A stretch of 64,000 nucleotides of DNA from assembly GCF_932526225.1 (NCBI RefSeq), contig NC_064036.1, positions 13,757,181 through 13,821,180 on the forward strand, read 5' to 3'. The translations under genes were made by a program, and so were the position numbers. Numbering within the stretch: position 1 is the first letter of the stretch; each line of letters starts with the position of its first letter. Under the pieces are notes generated by a model. The model worked only from the letters and a program-made list of their open reading frames with translations. It was not told where the DNA came from and searched no databases. Positions 1-12,105 of the stretch are shown here, piece after piece. This DNA is from Nematostella vectensis (Eukaryota; Cnidaria; Anthozoa; Actiniaria; Edwardsiidae).

Positions 1-450
1 TTATAGTAGTGTGGTAATTTCGTCATCATGCACAGAACGCTGCGACCTCGGCATAATAATATATTGCCGCCTTTAGCCTTGTTCTCCTGTGTTCAGTCGC
101 GCACGTACATATCTTTCGTGCTCAGAAACAAGAAAAGTAAAATGAACTATGCTGAAATGTGCGCGATCTAAAAATGGTTCAAGTTCTCATTTTAGAAAAA
201 AGTGGAATATTTAGGCGTTCATATTCTTACATTTCAATCGGGGGGGGGGGGTAGAAAATTGAAAATTGGAAATAATGAGATAGAGACCCGGAGAAAATGA
301 ATTTTAAAGTTAACCAAAACAATACAGAAATATGCAAGAATACAGAATATAGAGGAAGTCAAAGATTTTATTTATCTTTGATCAAAGGGTGGAATTAATT
401 ACATCACTTGCAGTGTAGGCTTTCACAGGCGAGGGGGGGTGGGGGGGTAT
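1..450. other. Non-coding, no gene seen
   Basis: I see no supportable gene here. The only notable features are a run of G at 241-250 and further G-rich runs near 431-448, just before a tandem duplication. Confidence 0.6.
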
Positions 451-451
451 T

Positions 452-850
452 CCATATCAAACATATTCCCCACATATAGTGTCCTTCGTATGCATTGCCT
501 TATATGGGCATTGATGCCCATATTTAGAAGAGCTAAAGTTTTCCCGCTCCCGGATCTCCACAAAACATGGTAAAAAATGCTGATTCCTGTCAATTTGAGA
601 CTTGCGGTCAAAATTGTTAAAAAAACTTGATCGCCTGGTCAAATCTTTTTCCATATCAAACATATTCCCCACGGATAGTGTCCTTCGTTTGCATTGCCTT
701 ACATGGACATTGATGCCCATATTTAGGAGAGCTAAAGTTTTTCCGCTCCCTGCTCTCCAGAAAATATGATGAAAAATGCTGATTCCTGTCAATCTGAAAC
801 GCGCTGTAAGAATTTGTCAAAAAATCCCTGATCGCTTGGTCAAATTTTTA
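452..850. repeat. Two-copy tandem duplication, period about 199 bp
   Basis: The stretch beginning CCATATCAAACATATTCCCC at 452 recurs at 651 with scattered substitutions, including a shared core TTGATGCCCATATTTAG and a shared end GCTGATTCCTGTCAAT. The minus-strand open frames here are side effects of the duplication and match no family I recognise. Confidence 0.85.
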
Positions 851-854
851 TCGC

Positions 855-1018
855 ACTCATCTTGAAAAGACCTTAGACCCAGGCCTCCAAGAAATTGACC
901 GAGCGGGTTTGAAGGTCACCCAAATATTGATATGTCACTGATCTTGAAAAGCCCTTAGACCCAGGCCTCCAAGAGTTCGGCTGAGTGGGTATGAAGGTCA
1001 CCCAAATATTGATATGGT
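855..1018. repeat. Two-copy tandem duplication, period 82 bp
   Basis: ATCTTGAAAAG followed by CCTTAGACCCAGGCCTCCAA and CACCCAAATATTGATATG occurs at 859 and again at 941. The second copy abuts a decayed retroelement fragment. Confidence 0.85.
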
Positions 1019-1029
1019 CATGCGAACTC

Positions 1030-1440
1030 AAACTGTATCTTAAGAAAAACAAGCTAAGACTTGACAAGACCCTAGTGATACCTTTCTTGCTCTATGGATG
1101 CGAGAAATTGAAGATGAACATGGCATACTTCGTTTCTGATGTCCTGGTAAGGTCAAAGCATCTGCTGGAAAGAGGTGGGATGAAGACACTAAGCGAAGAT
1201 GATTGGCAATGTCCTGAGGCAAGATGGGGAAATTGACACCAGCGTAACACTGACGTGGGTACCCGAGGGAGAGGAAGACCAAGTACGACGGAGAGGATGA
1301 CGATGTAAATAGAGAGAGGGGAGAAGTGGCTGGGACTCTTGGTTGGAGGGGCGAGCTATTTCAAAAAATAGGAGGTAATGGAGAAGTTCTCTGAAGGCCC
1401 CATGTGCCACAACGTAGGGGGACTGGACACGTGACAGACA
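1030..1440 (+). mobile_element. Decayed non-LTR retrotransposon 3' fragment
   Basis: Frames on the plus strand give pieces like the C-terminal region after the reverse transcriptase domain of LINE polyproteins. A segment near 1065-1110 reads TLVIPFLLYGCEKLKMN, which resembles the common V-L-L-Y-G-x-E-x-W-x-M motif. Near 1255 there is a G-R-G-R-P-like stretch, and near 1330-1430 a W-x-x-x-A...W-R-S-S-L-K-A-x-C-A-T pattern typical of the end of these proteins. The pieces lie in different frames and are broken by stops, so this is a dead relic, not a gene. The family match is from memory of motifs. Confidence 0.5.
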
Positions 1441-1460
1441 TTCGTAAGCTTTCTCGGTCA

Positions 1461-1894
1461 TTTATTTTGTTATTAGATTAGTATTAAATCTTACTATGCT
1501 GCTATGTATGGTCAAACCCCAACCACATTCACAGCAAAAGAGTTAAGTCACCCGATAAAATAAAATTCTAGTTGGTTTTGATTATGTGATTGTTAAAGTC
1601 TGCCAGGCGCAAATGACATAACGGTGCCTCTACATCTACTCTATATAGGGCCTGTTTTTTTTTAAACGTGAGTCTAGAATTTCGTGGCATACGACTGTTT
1701 ATTGTTGTTGAGATGTATTTCTTGAGCTCCCCTATATATCTTCGCATTCCGTTTTTATAAGTATTCAGTGTTATATGCCTTGGATTTAAGTGACTTGCTC
1801 TTAATCCTCTCAGTACATGTTCTACGTGCTGTCGCTACTACGTATACATACTTACATACATTTTATTCATTTTACTTACATTTTATTCATTTCA
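1461..1894. other. Non-coding, no gene seen
   Basis: AT-rich sequence with no supportable open frame. Two TTTATT motifs at about 1862 and 1882 could be AATAAA polyadenylation signals for the GPCR gene on the minus strand. That is an inference, and a repeat array lies between them and the stop codon. Confidence 0.4.
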
Positions 1895-2265
1895 CCTTAA
1901 AGTCCTCAGTCCTTTGAAGCACTCGAGTTAAGTTCTTAAAGTACTTTTAAATTAAAATACTTCACAAGTTCTCAATACTTTGAAGCACTCAATACATTAG
2001 TGCCCGAAGTCCTCGATCATATGAATCACTCGAGACCTTTAGTACCTGAAGTCATCAATTCTTTGAGAAGTACTATAAACATATAGTGGGTGAAGTCCTC
2101 AATCCTTTCAAGCACTCGAGACATTAGTGCCCGAATTCTTCGATCATATGAAGCACTCGAGACATTTAGTACCTGAAGCTCTCAATACTTTTAAGCACTC
2201 GCGAAATAAAGTACCTGAAGTCCTCAATACGTTGAGACATATAGTGCCTGGGAGCACTGTGAAGC
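1895..2265. repeat. Degenerate tandem repeat, unit about 42-50 bp
   Basis: Variants of GAAGTCCTCAATCCTTTGAA, GCACTCGAGACATT and TAGTGCCTGAAG recur about eight times with indels. The right edge overlaps the last codons of the GPCR reading frame on the minus strand, so the array forms the receptor's extreme C-terminus and its downstream flank. Confidence 0.8.
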
Positions 2266-3144
2266 ATTTTTCTGTTTGAATAACTGTGATATCGTCTTTT
2301 TAAACTCCGGCACGAGATACGAATAAATGACAGGGTTGATTAGTGAATTGCCATAGTGCAAAAGCTTGATGAAGTATGGCACTTCATACGGGATAAACCG
2401 GCAAGACATGCAGAAAAACGTCACAGTGTTCAACACGTGGAACGGTAGCCAAGTCAGAATGAACAATGACGTCACCAAGAAGAGCATCAAGACGAGGCGG
2501 CGGTCTTGGTCATTGGTCTTCCTGTGGTGATCTACATTGGCGAAGCGGAATTTCATGCGAACTCCGATGACGGGGTAGGAGACGCTAATGATGAGGATAG
2601 AGCCACACAGCAACACGAGCAGCGTGTAGAAGAACGCATTGAACGGGATCATCTTGTGCACGGTCAAAAGATTCAACAAGCTGACAAAAGCAGACGCCAT
2701 CCATACAAGCACTATAACCACGAAGTAAGCCGTGGATCCAACACCCCGGTGTATATGAGGTATGCATACCGAACAGACGCGCTCAATGGCTATGATAGTA
2801 ATGGTAAACACAGACGCGCAGCCAAAGAAGATATCCAGCACTTTGCTGATCTTGAAAGGGTACCTGTTCCATACCACGCCGCCGTATTCGCCAGATATCC
2901 CAAGATAATAGGTGAACATGGGCACTGCAATCAGCCCAACCAGGAGATCAGCTACAGCAAGGTTTACCAGGAAATAGTTGGCGCGTGTGCGCAGAAGACG
3001 CTTATTGAGATGAAAGACGATGAGGGTGAGGATGTTGCCGATTAGAATACACGCGTCGATGGTGATGTATGCAATGCACCATAGCACCAGCTCCGCCAGG
3101 GGTGTTAGCGCCTGGGACCCCAAGGCGCCAGTAGAATTATTCAT
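2224..3144 (-). CDS. Class A (rhodopsin-like) G-protein-coupled receptor, orphan
   Basis: Intronless 306-aa seven-transmembrane receptor of the plasma membrane. Class A landmarks are present: G-N in TM1 (IGNILTLIVF), NLAVAD in TM2, an E-R-V variant of the DRY motif after TM3 (IAIERV), W in TM4 (VLVWMAS), P in TM5 (SVSYPVIG), WLPF in TM6 and NPVIY in TM7. The short N-terminus has an N-N-S-T glycosylation site. The cysteine usually at the start of TM3 is missing, and the second extracellular loop is short and Cys-free. This is known for the melanocortin/adenosine/cannabinoid/EDG group, so a MECO-like receptor is the best guess; the ligand is unknown. The start at 3144 was chosen because the frame upstream is only minisatellite. 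The final 11 residues come from the flanking tandem repeat. Confidence 0.88.
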   Translation of the reverse strand: MNNSTGALGSQALTPLAELVLWCIAYITIDACILIGNILTLIVFHLNKRLLRTRANYFLVNLAVADLLVGLIAVPMFTYYLGISGEYGGVVWNRYPFKISKVLDIFFGCASVFTITIIAIERVCSVCIPHIHRGVGSTAYFVVIVLVWMASAFVSLLNLLTVHKMIPFNAFFYTLLVLLCGSILIISVSYPVIGVRMKFRFANVDHHRKTNDQDRRLVLMLFLVTSLFILTWLPFHVLNTVTFFCMSCRFIPYEVPYFIKLLHYGNSLINPVIYSYLVPEFKKTISQLFKQKNASQCSQALYVSTY

Positions 3145-3195
3145 CTGCAAGGAACAACGTGGATCAGATACAGCCACACTCAGATGGACTAAGTA

Positions 3196-3537
3196 AAATG
3201 TGTAACCACACCAAGGGAAAATGATGTAACCACACCAAGGGAAAGTGATGTAAGCACACCAAGGGAAAATGATGTAACCACACCAAGGGAAAGTGATGTA
3301 AGCACACCAAGGGAAAATGATGAGAAAACCGCACCAAGGGAAAATGATGTAAGCACACCAAGGGAAAGTGATGTAACCACAACAAGGAAAAATGATGTAA
3401 CCACACCAAGGGAAAATGATGTAAGCACACCAAGGGAAAATGATGTAAGCACACCAAGGGGAAATGATGTAAGCACACAAAGGGAAAATGATGTAAGCAC
3501 ACCAAGGGAAAGTGATGTAAGCACACCAAGGGAGACG
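3196..3537. repeat. 24-bp minisatellite upstream of the GPCR start
   Basis: About 14 units built on CACCAAGGGAAAATGATGTA. Because 24 is divisible by three, the minus-strand frame stays open and reads as repeated P-W-C-A-Y-I-I-F. This makes a spurious 151-residue N-terminal extension of the receptor. It begins about 50 bp from the receptor ATG, so it probably occupies the promoter or 5' UTR. Confidence 0.92.
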
Positions 3538-3539
3538 AA

Positions 3540-3845
3540 ATAAAATGATAAGTGAAATATATGCAAGTATTAAGGGAGACAAGTGGAATAGATACAACTA
3601 TTTTATCCAGGCAGGGAGACCACACGTGATAGATACCACCATATAAGAAAGAAACCGCGGGACAGAAACAATCATATATAGGAGACATCGCGGGATAGAT
3701 ACAACAATATAGGGGTACCGGGCGGGATATATACAAATATATTAGGGAGCCCACGTGAAATGAATACAACCATATTAGGGAGACCACGCAGGACGGAAAC
3801 AAAATTTTTTGGGAGACCACATGATACAACCATAAAAGGGAGAAC
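3540..3845. repeat. Degenerate tandem repeat, period about 50 bp
   Basis: GGGAGACCACG, GGGATAGATACAA and CATATTAGGGAG recur about six times with many changes. The array sits directly between two cleaner minisatellites. Confidence 0.65.
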
Positions 3846-4600
3846 ATGGGATTGGTTCGAGATAAGGAAGACGGGGATTGGTACGAATTTAGTACGAAGG
3901 GGATTAGTACGAGATTAATACAAAGGGGATTGGTACAAGATAAGTACGACGAGGATTGGTACGAGTTTAGTACGAAGGGGATTGTTACGAGATTATTACG
4001 AAGGGGATTGTTACGAGATAAGTACGAAGGGGATTGGTAAGAGTTTAGTACGAAGGGGATTGGTACGAGATTATTACGAAGGGGATTGTTACGAGATAAG
4101 TACGAAGGGGATTGGTACGAGATTAGTACGAAGGGGATTGGTACGAGATTAGTGAAGGGGATTGGTACGGGATTATGACGAAGGGGATTGATACAAGATT
4201 AGTACCAAGGGGATTGGAACGAGATTAGTAAGAAGGGGATTGGTACGGGATAAGTACAAAGGGGATTGGTACGAAGGGGATTGGACGAGATTAGTACGAA
4301 GGGGATTGGTAAGGGATTAGTACGAAGGGGAATGGTACGGGATAAGTACAAAGGGGATTGGTACGAGACTGGTACGAAGGGGATTTGTACGAGTTGAGTA
4401 CGAAGGGAATTGGTTCGAGATTAGTGAAGGGGATTGGTACGGGATTAGTACGAAGGGGATTGGACGAGATTAGTACGAAGGGGATTGGTACGAGATTAGT
4501 TACGAAGGGGATTGGTACATGATTAGTACGAAGGGGATTGGTACGGGATTAGTACGAAGGGGATTGACACGAGACTAGATTGATACGAGACTATCTATCC
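3846..4600. repeat. 26-bp minisatellite
   Basis: About 28 units of GGGGATTGGTACGAGATTAG followed by TACGAA, with point changes and short units. It is non-coding, and open frames through it are artefacts. Confidence 0.92.
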
Positions 4601-4814
4601 CGGGGGATAGATAATTATAAGGAAATTGATACGGGGGGCAAGGGGGATGCTTTAAAATAAAAGAATTAAACTTATGTCCGGACCTTGTAAACCACTTCCC
4701 TTTATAAAATTCTGGATCAGCTGCTGGTTGAGCATTTCATGGGTGAACTATTCCCGCCAAACTAGTTATGTTGCTATCCTTGATACTGATTTGATGTCGA
4801 AAGTGTTTGCATTT

Positions 4815-5045
4815 ATTTGGTCGTATCTTTACTTATATCTTTACTTGTAACTTATTATGTATGGGCCCATTCCAGTTTGCATGAATGAGTTAGCTCTGAG
4901 AGTTCTTTTATTTAATTGGTCGTATCTTTATTCGGCTGCCTATTATGAATAGCCCATTCCAGTTTGCATGAATTAGTTAGCTCTAAGGGCTCTTTCATTT
5001 ATTTGGTCGTATCTTTATTCGGCTGTTTTATTATGAATAACCCAA
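4815..5045. repeat. Tandem repeat, period about 92 bp, 2.5 copies
   Basis: The blocks TTTGGTCGTATCTTTA, CCCATTCCAGTTTGCATGAA and GTTAGCTCT recur at about 4818, 4916 and 5000. Confidence 0.8.
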
Positions 5046-5376
5046 GGTTCTGTTGTGGATGAATGCGAGTCAGCTGCGAGTGAGATTTGCTATCCATAAT
5101 TGTGGTAAGGATGTGGTCAGTCGACTGCAGCAAACCTGGCTAATGGCCGACACGAAAGTGGTAATTCATTGCGCGATAGCCCGCTATCAGAACAGCAGTA
5201 TTGTTGTTGGTGCTCTTTTTTTCGGAGTTTCTCCCCTTTTTCTCAAAACAATACACCTGCTCATAATTATTACTTTTTAATACTGAAATGAAAATTCCAT
5301 AAGTCAAACATTTTTGATTGGATGATTTAAGAAATAAGCTAAAAATCATATATCGCACCCAAACAATTTGTCCCTA
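5046..5376. other. Unassigned intergenic sequence
   Basis: A 75-aa plus-strand open frame at 5053-5280 has no recognisable domain and no supporting context. I do not call a gene here. Confidence 0.5.
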
Positions 5377-5722
5377 CACCTTGTTTTTCGATAAGAACCT
5401 TTTTTTTATAAGAACGTCCAGCCTGAGATTTCACCAAATTTTAAGAACAGGCTATTAAGAACATGCCGAGGCTCAGATAGCAGAATTTTTTTTTAGTACT
5501 GATGCGTTCTAAAATGCAGAATCAAATTGTGCTCATAGTAACAACCTTTATATTATTGCTATTAATTATTAGTGTAATTCTCAAATAATTCATTTGGTAT
5601 TATATTCTTATACACCCTAAAATTTAAGAATATCTTTAAGAATATATTCAGCTTTAAAATGTCCCAAAAATAAGAACGGCCCAGTCTCAACTGAAAATAA
5701 GACGTTCTTATAAAAAAAAATA
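5377..5722 (+). mobile_element. Short inverted-repeat element, copy 1 (MITE-like)
   Basis: The ends carry TTTTATAAGAACGTC near 5405 and its complement GACGTTCTTATAAAA near 5701. The 346-bp body is AT-rich with repeated AAGAAC. A second, diverged copy in opposite orientation lies at 61360-61712 and shares GCGTTCTAAAATGCAGAATC-like internal sequence. The dispersed two-copy pattern with inverted ends supports a non-autonomous transposon. Confidence 0.7.
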
Positions 5723-7140
5723 GTGTATAAGTTTTCAAGAAAAGCGATCAAACAGCGAACATCCCATTTGATTTGACTGCTTCTTTTTCTTTTTTTTTTT
5801 CAGGTTATTTGCAATTAATTCGTTCTCGAGCAAGAACCGCCTAATCTCAAAGATGCAAATGAAACTTGCCGACGATTATTTCAAATTTTCAAGTTTTTAA
5901 TTTTGTTCTTGTTCAATTTCGAAATAAATGATGGGGGTAGCCATATTGGTTGAGACAAAAAAAATACTATATAGAAAGCATTCCAAGTAGAAATAAAAAC
6001 TTAATGTTTGCCATAAGCAGCCATCCCTTTGCTATATGTTATCAGTCATAAAAGTTGATAAAATCTGAAATGGTTGTGAGGTTGGATGTAATGCTTGACC
6101 GGCGATCTTGACGAAAAAAAAATGTTTTGTGCGTTTTTTGCTGGATCGCATGCTGAGATTAATGATGTAGCTAAGAATAGGAAATTGCGATATTTTCACA
6201 AAACACTAGGGCCTACCTTCAAATGAAATTCCCAATCCTCAGAGAAAAAAGTGATCCTTCGTAGATAAAGGTTAACACTTTATTGTATTAAGGAAAGATC
6301 AATCCACCGTTCCAAAACCATAAAATAAGCAATCTGCAAATAAATAAAATAACATAGAATAAAAGCACAATAATACAAGTACAAGTAATACATTGAAGAT
6401 TACAAGTAGATACCATAGTTTAAAACGGGCGAGAAAGCGGGCAATGTTATTTCCTGCTACCTTAACACATCAAACTCAAGTGTGTGTAGCGAACAGCGAA
6501 AGTGCGAATAACAAAACTGTTTTGACATGCCGCCACACGGAGCTGACCGGATTTGACGCAGGCGCGTATCCATGAAGTTTATTAACACAGGTACCCCAAT
6601 CTTAAAAATCTTGGGGATATTCAGTGGATGGATGAGAGATCTTGGTGTTTTCCCGCTTTACTACTTACTTTATTTACAAAGCTTCTAAAATATTCTTGGG
6701 GACGGTTTTGCATTTTCGAAATCCCTAAGACTGCAAATATTCCATTAAAAGGAATCTAATAATATAGCAGACAATTATCCGATTTATCTAAATAGACTGT
6801 GCTGTACATGTTACTAAGTGATCATTAAGCTAGTAAGAATTCAACACAATGAGAAACTTGGCAAGTTTGGTGTGAATGCAGCATAAGAAAGGCTGCAAAA
6901 GAAAATGACATCACTCTTTATATGTTTTTTTTTCGGACTACGCTTTATGTACTTTTTTAATAAGGTACCGAAATAAAATATATTGTATTGTGTAGGGAGG
7001 AACTGCAGCTGCACTATAGTGTTGAAATGGCAAAACGACCATTTACTAATGGAGAATAGCCACCTAGGAAATTTAGTCGTATGATAGTACGTACGTGATT
7101 CTGATTGGCTCACCGTCTTTTCCTAAAATAGCCAGTTCCC
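5723..7140. other. Non-coding, no gene seen
   Basis: AT-rich sequence. The short open frames at 6393-6575 (+) and 6841-7113 (-) have no recognisable motif. Confidence 0.55.
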
Positions 7141-7144
7141 TTAA

Positions 7145-7335
7145 AAAGGCTCACTCATAGTACATATATCACAGTTTTGTACGCTCCTAGTGATGGGCTC
7201 ACTCATAGTACCTATATCATAGTTGTGCGCCTCTATTGATGGGTTCACTTATAGTACATATATCACAGTTGAACGTTCTTAGTGATAGCCTCACCCAAAT
7301 TACCTCTATCACAGTTGTACTCTCCTAGTGATCAC
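7145..7335. repeat. Tandem repeat, period about 59 bp, about 3 copies
   Basis: GGCTCACTCATAGTACATAT, ATCACAGTT and CTCCTAGTGAT recur at about 7148, 7196 and 7245, with a weaker copy at about 7292. Confidence 0.8.
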
Positions 7336-8935
7336 GTGATGTTCTCCTGCGCAACTTTTATAAACCTAGCTAAGTGATAACTTCGACGTTTAGTTTCAAG
7401 CATGCTTAGCTTACATAGCTACGCGATGTTAGTTACAATAGCTTAGCTTACATAGCTAAGCGACGTTAGTTTCACGAGCAGCTCTCGTCATCAGGAGCAG
7501 ACAACACAAAAAGTAACGTGTAGTTTTTACTATGCAAAATATACAGTGCAATTAAACAAAAGCAAACAACAGAAGTTGCGCTAAATCAAATAAATTATCG
7601 TAGAATCCCCACGAGATAATCAACGCCATAATTTGGCCTTTCTTTATAGTAGCAAGAGACGGTGTCTTGAGTTTTAGCAGTGACAAAGAAGACGACAAAA
7701 TTACAGATGTATGACTACGATTATCCATATCGATGCGATTCAAACTGTTCGATTGAAAATGATAAAAAGAACAGATTGAAATAGTGCAATATACTGTGAC
7801 TTACAAAAATCCTACTGCGATTGCGGTGGCGAGAGAAATAGAAGACAAGTTCCAGTGTAGAACGAAATGCTATCAACACATATAATGTGGTCCGGGTCGT
7901 GCAAGTGCTTATTCTTGAATACGGGTAGAGATACAGCGACGGAAGTCGACCTGGCAGCTGCCTGTCCCTTCGATAACAACAAATGTCAGTCAGTCCAGAA
8001 TGCGAATCTGCTGCTTTTGCGATTCAAATTGTAAAATGAAAAGCTCCCCGCTGTTGTTTTGACTAAGTGAAGAATTTGAAGGTTTATGAGCCGGGATGAC
8101 GCGGAGCCACAAAACCGTAAAAAAAATAATAAAGGGCAAAACAAAATTTTGACGAATTGCTTTATGGAAGACCGAGCAAACAAAGTGGAAGAGCCGTGTA
8201 CCAAAATTGATTTCCTGCGAGAAACATCAATTTATTGTACGAGCGGCGTTGTGGGCGGATATACTATTTACATTTTTATTTCATTTTCGTATTTCCTTCT
8301 TTCATTTTTTTTTTCAAAAGAATAGAATATTTTTTCGCTTTGCGAAAAATAAGGTCCTTTTAAGGAGAACTACGATATATAGGTATTGAACAGGGTGTAG
8401 GACTATTTACACGTCACATAATAAGAAGGGCATAAGGGGATATAGAATGCACAAGTCAACTTGCCAGACTAATAATTTGTTACATCGATGGAAGTTAATT
8501 ATGTCATTATTTCATGGTTTATTAGTGCTCTCTGCGTTTTCTTTTGTGGCATCTCTTAACCTTGTACCCTCCTGTTCCTTATTGGCTGGCAACTTTACCG
8601 GGGGGTTGGGTCATGGGGGAAGGCGTAGGGTGGTTGTGCGTAGTTATTTCGCTGGCTCCTTTTTTTAAGGTGGCATAGTCTAGTTTATCATGTATAAATG
8701 TAAGGCATCATACTCATCGGTACTCGAAAGGTTGCTTGTTCTGTTATTGTCAAGGAGATACCTCCCGTTTCGAAGCAAGACATAAGAAGAAATAATTTGC
8801 ATATTCAATTCTTTTTTCTTAAGACTAATCAAAATCAAATCTTTTTTAATTTAAGATAGTATTATCAGGACGCATTCTTTATCTACACCATACAATATGT
8901 ATCGCTATCGTCGATCCCCAAATTAGTTTTACCGC
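7336..8935. other. Non-coding, no gene seen; small palindrome
   Basis: Near 7405-7475 the block TTAGCTTACATAGCTA recurs and is partly self-complementary. Open frames of 60-79 codons at 7552-8668 show no recognisable domain. Confidence 0.5.
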
Positions 8936-8939
8936 TATA

Positions 8940-9056
8940 GAGAGAGTTCGTGATGTCTGGTGTTATTGATCGTGGTTGTCTCCAGTTGAAGTGTTAGCTG
9001 ATATTATTCGTGGTTGTTTCCAGTTAAGGTGTTAGCTGATATTATTTCGTGTTTGT
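8940..9056. repeat. Two-copy tandem repeat, period about 46 bp
   Basis: CGTGGTTGTCTCCAGTTGAA and GTGTTAGCTGATATTATT are repeated once with few changes. Confidence 0.75.
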
Positions 9057-9464
9057 TTTAGCAATTTAGAATGCAGATAATCATCTTTACCTTTTGCAAG
9101 TTCGAAATCTTTCCCCTAAAACGGTACAGGCTTGACTAGTAGAATCCCTTCGCGCCTTCCCCTTTTATTATCAGCAAACTGCGATTGCACGAGTATCCAT
9201 TAGACTAAACCTCACCACAATACTGTGGCTGATACCCCGGTGGTTATTTCGGATACAATAAATAGAAAATAAGCCCTCAAGCAGTTCCCCTTTGGTTTAT
9301 GGCGAGGACGAATGACAAGTGGGTGATCAAGTGATTGGCTGTAATTGTCATATATTGATAAAACAGTATTTAGTACAAAGATAGACACTGTATGCAGTCA
9401 CCGCGATCAACAATTAAATGAGCTTGTACCAACAAGATGTAAATTAGAATTGGATAAGGTGTGA

Positions 9465-9700
9465 ATTGAATGACAACTGTCAATTTGTGTGTTAGAGCGG
9501 GTTATCAAACCCTCTCTTGGTTCTCTTGAATGACATATTGGTCATGTTGTGTTAGCGCGAGTTATAAAGCCCTCCCTATGTCCTCTTGAATGACAACTTG
9601 GTCAAGTTATGTGTTAGCGCGAGTTATTAGACCCTCTCAAATCCACTGAATGATAACATGGTCAATTATGTATTAACGCGAGTTATTAGATCTCAAATTC
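9465..9700. repeat. Tandem repeat, period about 60 bp, about 4 copies
   Basis: GAATGACAACTTGGTCAA, GTGTTAGCGCGAGTTAT and CCCTCTC recur four times with drift. Confidence 0.8.
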
Positions 9701-12105
9701 ACTTGATGAGCGGCTGCAAGATGGCGGTGTAATCGACAAGTTTCAGACACAATCTTTCTGGATATGGTTGGGGAATTCCGGACGGTGTTAGCTAAATATA
9801 CACTGCGCTACCCTAGCAATCAAATAGGCACCCAAGAAAGTAATTACTCCCAAATACACAATCATTTATTTAATGACAATATGCTGGTCAAGGCATAGAG
9901 AAATATTTTAATATTCGTGTGCTTTAAACATACAGCAAACAGTGGCGCGGTAAATACGGCGAAAGCGCGCTGTATACCAAAAGCTCAAGATAAAAGATCG
10001 TGATCTGAATTGAGCCCCATAACAGATTGTGAGCTGGTTCGAGCCCCTACAGGCTGTGAGCTTGATTGAACCCCATAAAGAGTTGTAGGCTAGCATAAGT
10101 AAGCTGAAGAAGTCTGTTAGATTATTGATTGATACAGTGCCGATATGCGTAGAAATTTAATAACAATTCTAATAAAACGTCTCCAGTAGAGCTAGGATCA
10201 TAACTGTGGAAACTGGGTTTGTTTTGTTTAAATTTTTTTTATAGATTTAAACAATTTACCAAATTCAATTCAGGAAACGCATATTATAGGTAAACAATAT
10301 TTCGGGTTATACCAGAGAATTTTCATGGTATTATCGGAAAGACACAGGATTTTACCCTGCTACCAGAGCTTTCTCTTTTTCTGCCGATTCGCTTCTCTCG
10401 GTTTTCGCCTTGTTCGTTTGTTAAAGAACCAAAACAACGCGATTTGCCTAAAACCGCGAATACAAGTACAACACATAGAAACTAGGGAAAAGCTGCTGTT
10501 AGCAATGTATAGGATGTGACCCAGACGTAAGGAAAATATGTCAACTAGAAAATTGGGGAAGTCCTGCAGGCAAACGGGATAACTCCATCTGCAAGAGGAA
10601 CCCAAAATGACATCTTGTCATCGTGTTTTCATTGCTGATTCAAGAAATTCACACAAAGTGCAAACTTTATCAAGAAGCGCTCCGCTATGATCAATATGTT
10701 TATTCTTGGTGATGTTTTTTTACTCTTTTTTAATTATTGCTGGTACTCGAAGAGTTCTCGAAGACATTGCTTTTGAAGACATTGCTCTCGAAGACATTGT
10801 TCGAATAAAATAGAATCAAATACCTATCAATTTAAAAAGCTCAATCCCATTTTTTTTTCTTATCATCGGATGTTAATGAAAGGGGCTATATATTTTGCCA
10901 ATTGCCTTGTAAAATCAAGAAAAGGTCACTGGTCTAAATTACCGACCGAGCTTACCTGAAGGTAAAGGTAAAACCAAGCTAGATGTTCTTTGTTGTGTCC
11001 ATAAGCCTCGGTGGCTCCTGACGTCTCGGCTTTTCCTACTAAGCTCATCTCTACCCAATGTTTGCTTTTTTCCGTATGTTAATTTGGCGCCGCGTTCAGT
11101 GAGTGTTTTTAATAAGCTTCTGACAAAAATTGGAAACACTCTCCCGTCTATTTGTGACCTTAATGTCAATAAACTATGTACTTTCCAATAGGAACTTCCA
11201 GGGCTAGCTATACATTTACATTGCTTGCCAATAGATGCCAATAAGTTTGCGTGTGCAATTAACATAGCCTTAATGTTTACTCAAAATGAACGTTGTTTTC
11301 CGTTACCTTTCTGCATATGAGAGCGGAACTCCAAGGAGCTATTGTAGTTTTCCAGTCATGTGTGTTAAATGCGTCAGTTTACATCCACTTCTCAGTCCTT
11401 CCAGCTCGGATGATCTCGCGCCGTGTATGTCTAATCAATTTTCTTCATTCTTTCGCTCTTTATAGCCACCTCGACACAGACAGTAGACCACTAATACGTT
11501 CAAATAATTCTGCTAATAATGACCAAAGGACCTCAAATCAAAATAGTTTATTTTCTTTAAAAAAAGTGTTCGCCGATGAAAACCGCGGAACTAACACCAT
11601 TTAACTGATTAAGATAAATCATGACTTCTAGCGGAGATATCAAGAACAGATCTTAATTTTGAAAATTGAGATCTTAAAAGAAGAAAATTGTCATTAATTT
11701 TTAATACGCAATGCGGTGTCTGGTTATTGAAGGAATTGGCAATTCTGGTAAAATTTTGAAAAATCATAAAGGACAAATCGGCAAGTAGGCGCACTCTTTG
11801 CAAACCGAAAAACGTCTATGGCAGCCCTCTTTGTTATCCGAATTCCCCCAAAAACTATTACTTAACAAAAGACATTTATTGTACCATGAAAATCACGGTT
11901 TATCATTCACTCATAGATTACCCTGAGGAGGTCAGAATCTCAAACTCCAAAAGTACTTACCATATACACCTGATAACTGAATGCAGAGGTTAAGGTCCCG
12001 CCTACGCCTTTATAAGGAAGAAAAAAGCTCCACTTTTGGGCAAAGCAACAACGAAATATAGGCATTCTGGGTATGGGCTTGTATCTCCTAGCCCATAAAT
12101 TCGCG
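9701..12105. other. Non-coding, no gene seen
   Basis: Short open frames (at most 108 codons at 10939-11265, minus) match nothing I recognise. A short GAGCCCC...TGTGAGCT direct repeat lies at about 10010-10090, and a small GAAGACATTGCT repeat at about 10755-10800. No tRNA-like cloverleaf or other RNA gene was seen. Confidence 0.5.

Noticed and set aside
2506..3045. 179-codon plus-strand frame opposite the GPCR
   Set aside because: It is an antisense shadow of the receptor with no recognisable domain.
3145..3597. N-terminal extension of the GPCR through P-W-C-A-Y-I-I-F repeats
   Set aside because: It is encoded entirely by the 24-bp array. The compact receptor starting at 3144 has normal class A length.
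10020..10090. tRNA-like GGTTCGAGCCCC word
   Set aside because: No cloverleaf arms surround it. The word belongs to a short direct repeat.
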